From Salinarimonas rosea DSM 21201 (GTDB taxonomy: Bacteria > Pseudomonadota > Alphaproteobacteria > Rhizobiales > Beijerinckiaceae): a stretch of 64,000 bases of DNA. The stretch covers positions 39,666 to 103,665 of the forward strand of contig NZ_KE386841.1 of NCBI RefSeq assembly GCF_000429045.1, in the 5' to 3' direction. A program made the translations under genes and the position numbers. Shown here one piece after another: positions 58,283 to 64,000 of this stretch. The notes under the pieces are model-generated. The model did not search any database. It had not been told where the DNA came from and saw only the letters and a program-made list of their open reading frames with translations. Position 1 is the stretch's first letter; the number at the start of each line of letters is the position of its first letter.

Positions 58283-58311
58283 AGCCTCGCGCGGCGAGCT
58301 TGCGCGAGGCT
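58283..58311 (-). terminator. Hairpin downstream of the acyl-CoA ligase gene
   Basis: AGCCTCGCGC (58283-58292) and GCGCGAGGCT (58302-58311) form a perfect 10-bp stem with a 9-nt loop, 33 bp past the ligase stop codon. No T-tract. It could separate the ligase transcript from the flagellin gene downstream. Confidence 0.5.
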
Positions 58312-58343
58312 GGAGGCGCCGTCGGGCGCGGGAGGATCGCGGC

Positions 58344-60065
58344 TCAGCCGCCGGCCTTGTCGCCCAGCACCTCGTCGCGCAGCGCCCGGCGCAGCATCTT
58401 GCCGACGTTCGTCTTGGGCAGCGCCTCGCGAAAGTGGATGTGGCGGGGCACCTTGTAGCCGGTGAGGTTCGCCTTGCAGAAGGCGCGCAGCTCCTCCGCC
58501 GTGAGGCTCTCGTCGCGCTTGACGACATAGGCCGCCGGCACCTCGCCCGAATGCGAATCCGGCACGCCGATGACGGCCGCCTCCAGCACCTTCGGGTGGG
58601 AGGCGAGCACGTCCTCGACCTCGTTGGGATAGACGTTGAAGCCCGAGACCAGGATCATGTCCTTGATCCGGTCGACGATGCGCACCTGGCCGTCGGGCTG
58701 GAGCACGGCGATGTCGCCGGTGCGGAAGAAGCCGTCGGGCGTCATCACCTTGGCGGTCTCGTCCGGCCGGTTCCAGTAGCCGGCCATGACCTGCGGGCCG
58801 CGCACGCACAGCTCGCCCGTCTCGCCGTAGGGAAGGATCGCGCCGTCCGGCGAGAGGACCTGGACGTCCGTCGAGGGCAGGGGCAGGCCGATCGTGCCCG
58901 TGAACTCCTCGATGTCGAGCCGGTTCACGCACACGACCGGGGACGTCTCCGAGAGGCCGTAGCCCTCGACGATCGGCTTGCCGGTGAGCGTCTTCCAGCG
59001 CTTGGCGACGGCTGCCTGCGTCGCCATGCCCCCCGAGATGCAGAAGGCGAGATTGGAGAAGTCCACGTCTTCAATGCCGTCGGCGTTCGCGAGCGCGTTG
59101 TAGAGCGTGTTCACCAGCACCATCATGGTGAAGCGCTTGCCCTTCAACGTCTTGATGAAGCCGGGGATGTCGCGGGGGTTGGCGACGAGGATCTGCTTGG
59201 CGCCGAGCCGCACCATGAACAGGCCGCAGGCGGTGAGCGCGAGGATGTGGTAGAGCGGCAGCGCCGTCACCATCACGTGGTCGTCGCGACCGCCGGCATA
59301 GGGCCGCAGCCACGCCTCGGCCTGGAGCACGTTCGCCGCCACGTTGCGGTGGAGCAGCGTCGCGCCCTTGGCCACGCCGGTGGTGCCGCCGGTGTATTGC
59401 AGGAAGGCGACGTCGTCGAGGCCGATGTCGATGGGCGCCGGCGGCCGGGCGGCGCCCTCCTTCACCACCTGCGGGAAGCGCACCGCGCGCGGCAGCGAAT
59501 AGGGCTTCACCGCCTTCTTCACCTTGCGCGAGACGAAATTGATCAGGTGCCCCTTCAGGCCCAGCAGGTCGCCCGGCGCGACGATCACGACGGTCTCCAG
59601 CGCGGCGAGCGCCGGCGCGGCCTCCTCCACCGTGGCGCCGAAGTTCTCCAGCACGAACAGCGCCTTCGCGCCCGAGTCGTTCAGCTGGTGCGTCAGCTCG
59701 CGGGCCGTGTAGAGGGGGTTGACGTTCACCACCGTGAAGCCGCCCGTGAGGATGCCGAACAGCACCGCCGGGTAGGCCATGACGTTCGGCATCATGATCG
59801 CGACGCGGTCGCCCTTCCTCAGCCCGCGGGACTGCAGCCAGGAGGCGACGGCGTCGGCGACGCGACCGAGCTCGGCATAGCTCATCTCCTTGCCGAAGCT
59901 CTCCAGCGCCGGGCGCGCGGCATAGCGCACGACGCCGTCGCGGAACAGGTCGGCCAGGGTGCCGGCGGCCTCGACGTCGATCGAGGGCGGCACCGCGGCC
60001 GGGTAGTGGGCGTGCCAGGGGCGCCCCTCGTCGAAGTGGGGAAGGGGTGCGGTGCTCGGTGCCAC
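58344..60065 (-). CDS. fadD: Long-chain-fatty-acid--CoA ligase
   Basis: AMP-forming acyl-CoA synthetase of about 573 residues that activates fatty acids. Motifs: YTGGTTGVAKGA (AMP/P-loop), GYGLSETSPV, DGFFRTGDIAV, DRIKDMILVSGFNVYPNEVE (FadD-type fatty-acid signature) and the late catalytic Lys in TNVGKMLRR. The GTG at 60065 has GAGGAGG 8 nt upstream and gives a normal N terminus; a longer start at 60137 falls in the AT-rich promoter region. Divergent from RNase R. Chain-length preference is not readable. Confidence 0.92.
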   Translation of the reverse strand: MAPSTAPLPHFDEGRPWHAHYPAAVPPSIDVEAAGTLADLFRDGVVRYAARPALESFGKEMSYAELGRVADAVASWLQSRGLRKGDRVAIMMPNVMAYPAVLFGILTGGFTVVNVNPLYTARELTHQLNDSGAKALFVLENFGATVEEAAPALAALETVVIVAPGDLLGLKGHLINFVSRKVKKAVKPYSLPRAVRFPQVVKEGAARPPAPIDIGLDDVAFLQYTGGTTGVAKGATLLHRNVAANVLQAEAWLRPYAGGRDDHVMVTALPLYHILALTACGLFMVRLGAKQILVANPRDIPGFIKTLKGKRFTMMVLVNTLYNALANADGIEDVDFSNLAFCISGGMATQAAVAKRWKTLTGKPIVEGYGLSETSPVVCVNRLDIEEFTGTIGLPLPSTDVQVLSPDGAILPYGETGELCVRGPQVMAGYWNRPDETAKVMTPDGFFRTGDIAVLQPDGQVRIVDRIKDMILVSGFNVYPNEVEDVLASHPKVLEAAVIGVPDSHSGEVPAAYVVKRDESLTAEELRAFCKANLTGYKVPRHIHFREALPKTNVGKMLRRALRDEVLGDKAGG

Positions 60066-60260
60066 GGGCGTCCTCCTCGGCTCGTGCGATCCTTCGGATC
60101 GCGTGTTTTTAAATATGCGCAATCTCTTTAGTGCCACAACTTTCCGATTTGTCGAGCAGGCGCATCGAAAATCGCAGGGGCATCGTTTATATACAAGAGG
60201 AACCTGTTCTTAGCCGCCGCGGACGAAGCCGGCCCTCCACCTCCAGATGGATATCCAAGA
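60066..60260. promoter_or_regulatory. AT-rich divergent promoter region of fadD and rnr
   Basis: This gap is far richer in A and T than the rest of the window (for example GTTTTTAAATATGC near 60105 and TTTATATACAAGAGG near 60186), marking it as a promoter region for both genes. On the minus strand, TTGTGG and ATATTT are spaced 17 nt apart and could serve fadD. On the plus strand, TATATA at 60188-60193 is a possible -10 for rnr, without a good -35. Confidence 0.5.
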
Positions 60261-62651
60261 TTGCCGAAACGCAAGGATCGGATCGGGCCCTCCGACGTCC
60301 CGGGCCTTCCCTCCCGGGAGGCGGTCGTCGCCTTCGTGCGCGCCCAGCCGGGCAAGGTCGGCAAGCGCGAGATCGCGCGCGCCTTCGGGATCACGGGCGG
60401 CGACAAGATCTGGCTCAAGCAGCTGATCCGCGACCTCGAGGACGACGGGGTCATCGAGCGCCGCCGCAAGAGCCTCTTCAAGGCCGGCGCCCTGCCGCCG
60501 ATGACGCTCGCGGACGTCGTCGCGCGCGACGCCGACGGCGAGCTGATCGCCACGCCCGCGGAATGGGACGCCGACACGCTCGGGCCGGCGCCGAAGATCC
60601 TCATCGAGCCGGCGCGCCGCTCGCGGCCGGGCCAGCCCGCGCCGGGGCTCAACGACCGGGTGCTCGTGCGCGTGCAGGAGACCGGGGACCCCGAGGGGCC
60701 GCCCTATGCGGGGCGCGTCGTCAAGGTGCTGGAGAAGAGCCGCGCACAGGTGCTCGGCATCTTCCGGCCGCTGCCGAGCGGCGGCGGGCGGCTCGTGCCC
60801 GTCGACAAGAAGGGGCAAGGGCGCGAGATCGCGATCCGGCCCGGCGACGAGGGCGACGCCCGCGAGGGCGACCTCGTCTCCGCGACGCTCACCTCGAGCC
60901 CGCGCGCCATCGTTCCGCTCGCCCGGGTGCGCGAACGGCTCGGCTCGGTCAAGTCCGAGAAGGCGGTGAGCCTGATCGCGCTCGTCGCCCACGGCATCCC
61001 CCACGTCTTTCCCAGGGGCGTGCTCGACGAGGCGGCGGGCATGGAGCCCGTGCGGCTCGATGCGGACGGCCGCGAGGGCACGCGTGAGGACACACGCGAG
61101 GACTGGCGCGATCTGCCGCTGGTCACGATCGACCCGCCCGACGCCAAGGACCACGACGACGCGGTCCATGCGCGGCCCGACGACGACCCCGGCAACGAAG
61201 GCGGCCACGTCCTCACCATCGCCATCGCCGACGTCGCCGCCTACGTCCGACCCGGCTCGGCGATGGACCGCGAGGCCCAGGTGCGCGGCAACTCGGTCTA
61301 CTTTCCCGACCGGGTCGTGCCGATGCTGCCCGAGCGCATCTCGAACGACCTGTGCTCGCTGCGTCCGCACGAGGACCGCCCGGCGCTGGCGGTACGGATC
61401 ACGGTGGGCCGGGACGGGCGCAAGATCCGGCACTCCTTCCACCGCATCGCCATGCGCTCGGCCGCGCGGCTCGCCTACGCGCAGGCGCAGGCCGCCATCG
61501 ACGGCGCGCCCGACGAGACCACCGGCCCGCTGCTCGAGCCGGTGCTGCGCCCGCTCTGGGAGGCCTATGCTTGCGTCCTGAAGGCGCGCGAGGCGCGCGA
61601 CCCGCTGGCGCTCGACCTGCCCGAGCGCAAGATCGTGCTGAAGCCCGACGGCACCGTCGACCGGGTCCTCACCCCCGAGCGGCTCGATGCGCACAAGCTC
61701 ATCGAGGAGTTCATGATCCTCGCCAACGTCGCCGCGGCGGAGGCGCTGGAGAAGGCGAAGGTACCCTTCGTCTACCGCGCGCACGACGAGCCCTCGCTCG
61801 AGAAGATGCACGCGCTCGGCGAGGTGCTCGCCTCGATCGCGATGAAGCTGCCGAAGTCCGGCCCGGTGCGCGCGACGCTGTTCAACCGCGTCCTCCAGGC
61901 GGTCGACGGGATGGAGCACGAGACCTTCATCAACGAGGTGGTCCTGCGCACGCAGGCGCAGGCGGAGTACACCGCCGAGAACTACGGGCATTTCGGGCTC
62001 AACCTGCGCCGCTACGCGCATTTCACCTCGCCGATCCGGCGCTACGCGGACCTGATCGTCCACCGCGCGCTGATCCGCGCCCACGGCTTCGGGCCGGGTG
62101 GCCTGCCGGCGGAGACCGACGCGGGCGCGCTCGCGGAGATCGCCGCCCGGATCTCGGCGGCGGAGCGCCGGGCGATGGTGGCCGAGCGCGAGACGATCGA
62201 CCGATTGATCGCCCACCACATGGCCGAGCACGTTGGCGAGACCTTCACGGGTCGCATCGCCGGCGTGACCAAGGCGGGGCTTTTCGTGAAGCTGGCGCAG
62301 ACCGGCGCCGACGGCTTCGTCCCGGCCGCCACGATCGGCGCGGACTTCTACCGCTACGACGAGGGCACGCACGCTCTCGTCGGCGCGCGCACCGGGGAGA
62401 CGTACCGCCTCGGCGACACCGTCGAGGTGAAGCTCGTCGAGGCGGCGCCCATCGCCGGCGCGCTGCGCTTCGAGCTGCTGTCGGAGGGCAGCGCCGGCAC
62501 GCCGTCCGGCACGGGCCCCCGCGGCCGCAACGGCCTGCGCGACGGCGGCCCGCGGCGCTCGAAGGGGCCGAAGCAGAAGGGGTTTCGCGATCGGCCCGAG
62601 GGTGGGGCGAAGGGTGGGGCGACGAAGGTGAAGGTGAAGCGCAAGCGGTGA
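60261..62651 (+). CDS. rnr: Ribonuclease R
   Basis: 3'-5' exoribonuclease that degrades structured RNA. 796 residues: an N-terminal winged-helix (GKVGKREIARAFGITGGDKI), cold-shock-like OB domains, and the RNB catalytic domain with its acidic cluster TIDPPDAKDHDDAV (Asp291, Asp294, Asp297, Asp299, Asp300). YGHFGLNLRRYAHFTSPIRRYADL and an S1 domain (GRIAGVTKAGLFVKL) follow, then a Lys/Arg-rich tail. The start is a TTG at 60261 with only a weak GGAT site; the frame stays open upstream without ATG or GTG, so the exact start is uncertain. Transcribed divergently from fadD. Confidence 0.94.
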   Translation: MPKRKDRIGPSDVPGLPSREAVVAFVRAQPGKVGKREIARAFGITGGDKIWLKQLIRDLEDDGVIERRRKSLFKAGALPPMTLADVVARDADGELIATPAEWDADTLGPAPKILIEPARRSRPGQPAPGLNDRVLVRVQETGDPEGPPYAGRVVKVLEKSRAQVLGIFRPLPSGGGRLVPVDKKGQGREIAIRPGDEGDAREGDLVSATLTSSPRAIVPLARVRERLGSVKSEKAVSLIALVAHGIPHVFPRGVLDEAAGMEPVRLDADGREGTREDTREDWRDLPLVTIDPPDAKDHDDAVHARPDDDPGNEGGHVLTIAIADVAAYVRPGSAMDREAQVRGNSVYFPDRVVPMLPERISNDLCSLRPHEDRPALAVRITVGRDGRKIRHSFHRIAMRSAARLAYAQAQAAIDGAPDETTGPLLEPVLRPLWEAYACVLKAREARDPLALDLPERKIVLKPDGTVDRVLTPERLDAHKLIEEFMILANVAAAEALEKAKVPFVYRAHDEPSLEKMHALGEVLASIAMKLPKSGPVRATLFNRVLQAVDGMEHETFINEVVLRTQAQAEYTAENYGHFGLNLRRYAHFTSPIRRYADLIVHRALIRAHGFGPGGLPAETDAGALAEIAARISAAERRAMVAERETIDRLIAHHMAEHVGETFTGRIAGVTKAGLFVKLAQTGADGFVPAATIGADFYRYDEGTHALVGARTGETYRLGDTVEVKLVEAAPIAGALRFELLSEGSAGTPSGTGPRGRNGLRDGGPRRSKGPKQKGFRDRPEGGAKGGATKVKVKRKR

Positions 62652-62731
62652 GGCGACGGGGCGGCGCGCTTCATCGGCGCACGCCGGCCGTGCTAGTGTC
62701 CGTGCGTGCCTCGCCCGAGGAGGATTCCGCC

Positions 62732-63322
62732 ATGGCCGTCGCAGAGCCCGGACCGATGTCCGCCGACGCGTTCCTCGCCTGGCTCGCCGGCCGCAGCGAG
62801 CGCTGGGAGCTCGTCGACGGCGTCCCGGTCCGCATGATGGCCGGCGCCAAGCAAAGCCACGACGTCGCTGCGAGCAACATCCTGGTTGCGCTGGCGCCCG
62901 GTGCGAAGCGCAGGGGCTGCCGCGCCACGGCGAGCGACACCGCGGTTCGTACGGGACCCGTCAACGTGCGCTTTCCGGACGTCGTCGTGGATTGCGGCCC
63001 GCCCGACCCCGGCGCGCGCGAGGCGGCGGGGCCGACCCTCGTCGTCGAGGTCGCCTCGCCGGGGACGCTCGTCGTCGACCTCACCGACAAGCTCGACGAG
63101 TACCGGCGCGTCGAGGCGATCCGCCTCATCCTCCTCGTCGAGCCGGACGTCATCGCCGCCAAGCTGTGGCGTCGGGACGAGACGGGCGGCTGGGGGGCCG
63201 AGAAGTACGACGATCTCGACGCGCGCATTCCGCTCCCCGAGATCGGCGCGGAGCTGGCGCTGGCGGATGTCTACGATACGCTCGAGCCGACGCGGCGGCT
63301 GCGGGTGGTGGGAGAGGTCTGA
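62732..63322 (+). CDS. Uma2-family (DUF820) endonuclease-like protein
   Basis: 196 residues of the Uma2/DUF820 family, PD-(D/E)xK nuclease fold: WELVDGVPVRMMAGAKQSHD, then VRFPDVVVDCG, PTLVVEVASPGT and DKLDEYRRVEAIRLILLVEP. These proteins are abundant in cyanobacteria and scattered elsewhere; biological role unknown. GAGGAGG precedes the ATG. 80 bp after rnr on the same strand. The 158 bp downstream contain no gene. Confidence 0.88.
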   Translation: MAVAEPGPMSADAFLAWLAGRSERWELVDGVPVRMMAGAKQSHDVAASNILVALAPGAKRRGCRATASDTAVRTGPVNVRFPDVVVDCGPPDPGAREAAGPTLVVEVASPGTLVVDLTDKLDEYRRVEAIRLILLVEPDVIAAKLWRRDETGGWGAEKYDDLDARIPLPEIGAELALADVYDTLEPTRRLRVVGEV

Positions 63323-63480
63323 GGGAGCCGGCGCGCGCGCTGCGAGGGTCGCTTCTTCCCCGGAGCGGGCGGTGGGGCCGTCCGACGGCGGGTCGCGCGC
63401 CGTCGCCGTCATTCCCACCCTTTCGCCTTCGGCTTCGGCCGTCGTCCACCGCCGCGGGGTGGTGCGGGCGCCCACCCGCC

Positions 63481-64000
63481 CTACGCGCCCGCCGCCTCGA
63501 GCTCCCCCGACACCGCGAGCCATTCCTCCTCGACCCGCGCGAGGGCGTCGGCGGCCTCCGCACGTTTCCTGGCGAGGTCGGCCGCCTTGGCCGGGTCCTT
63601 CTGGTAGGCGGTGCCGTCGGCGAGCGCGGCGTCGATCTTGCCGATGAGCTCGCCGAGCTTCTCGATCCGCCCCTCGAGTGCGTCGCGCTGCTTGCGCAGC
63701 GGCCCGAGCGCGACGCGCTTCTCGGCGGCGGCGCGGCGCTCGCCCGCCTTCTCGCCCCCCTTGTCCGACGCCTTCTCGCCCCCTTTGGCGGCATCCTTGG
63801 CGGGGTCGAGCCCGCCGGAGAGGACGAGCCGGCGGTAGTCGTCCATGTCCCCGTCGAAGGGCTTCACCGTGCCGTCGGACACGAGCCAGAGCCGGTCGGC
63901 GCAGGCCTCGATCAGGAAGCGGTCGTGGCTGACGATGACGACCGCGCCCTCGTAGTCGTTGATCGCCTCCACCAGCGCCTGGCGCGATTCGATGTCGAGG
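63481..64000 (-). CDS. ABC-F family ATPase, C-terminal part (runs off window)
   Basis: Only the last about 172 residues are inside the window. They start at LDIESRQALVEAINDYEGA, the segment right after the second Walker B/D-loop of ABC-F proteins, then IVSHDRFLIEACADRLWLV (H-loop). A C-terminal coiled-coil tail follows, rich in Lys, Glu and Ala (EKASDKGGEKAGERRAAAEK, then a helical hairpin ending VEEEWLAVSGELE). ABC-F proteins act on ribosomes (translation factors or antibiotic protection) and lack membrane domains. A Uup-like or EttA-like assignment cannot be made from this fragment. Confidence 0.88.
   Translation of the reverse strand, partial: LDIESRQALVEAINDYEGAVVIVSHDRFLIEACADRLWLVSDGTVKPFDGDMDDYRRLVLSGGLDPAKDAAKGGEKASDKGGEKAGERRAAAEKRVALGPLRKQRDALEGRIEKLGELIGKIDAALADGTAYQKDPAKAADLARKRAEAADALARVEEEWLAVSGELEAAGA

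Overview
The window is a contiguous piece of a very GC-rich (about 70% by eye) bacterial chromosome. Gene content points to an alphaproteobacterium of the Hyphomicrobiales (Rhizobiales) type. The evidence is a rhizobial-style flagellin, the ispH-thrB-rnhA order, OpgH-type glucan synthesis, DUF3422, DUF983-NUDIX and three periplasmic-binding-protein transport systems. Assignment to a genus is not possible by reading alone; a Salinarimonas/Methylobacterium-like relative is a guess. Coding is dense, with many ATGA start/stop overlaps. No rRNA, tRNA, CRISPR array, insertion sequence or prophage was seen. I recognise 54 likely genes plus one doubtful small one. One gene (ABC-F ATPase) runs off the right end.

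Layout. 0.4-8.4 kb: a type-2-like isoleucyl-tRNA synthetase, an allantoate-amidohydrolase-like M20 hydrolase, DUF3422-ybaB-recR, and a secreted CAP protein with a degenerate second copy of its domain. 8.4-14.4 kb: opgH-fkbM on the minus strand, divergent from a tight four-gene plus-strand operon (zinc-less MDR dehydrogenase, 6-pyruvoyltetrahydropterin-synthase-like protein lacking its key residues, GT4 glycosyltransferase, SAM methyltransferase). That operon is my best candidate for an undescribed pathway. 14.4-22.6 kb: small DUF proteins, an SDR, a CYP152-type peroxygenase P450 and an RND efflux pair. 22.6-29 kb: a TAXI-TRAP importer with a universal stress protein, divergent from an SDR and a DenD-like dehydrogenase (sugar-acid type catabolism). 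29-31 kb: stress and envelope genes (CsbD, a Q/N/G-rich secreted protein, a PRC-barrel protein). 31.2-33.8 kb: a cofactor-less molybdopterin-fold periplasmic protein coupled to a membrane GGDEF-EAL protein.

33.8-36.2 kb: ispH-thrB-rnhA. 36.2-43.7 kb: a MarR regulator and DctPQM TRAP transporter divergent from a fused HyuA-HyuB oxoprolinase/hydantoinase, with an inverted-repeat operator candidate between them; this reads as one uptake-and-hydrolysis unit. 43.9-48.1 kb: a Pot-type polyamine ABC importer (potD-A-B-C order of transcription). 48.3-53.6 kb: a thioredoxin-reductase-like flavoprotein, an orphan NodU/CmcH-type carbamoyltransferase, and DUF983-NUDIX-MFS. 53.6-60 kb: a possible usp-BCCT-D-threonine-aldolase-like operon, a lone flagellin and a long-chain acyl-CoA ligase. 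60.2-64 kb: RNase R, a Uma2-family nuclease-like protein and the 3' part of an ABC-F ATPase gene.

Non-coding structure is informative. There are at least two kinds of REP/BIME-like palindromic elements. Strong hairpins follow the binding-protein genes of both TRAP systems. There is one good Rho-independent terminator and several inverted repeats in divergent promoter regions. All functional calls come from reading motifs and gene order, without database searches.
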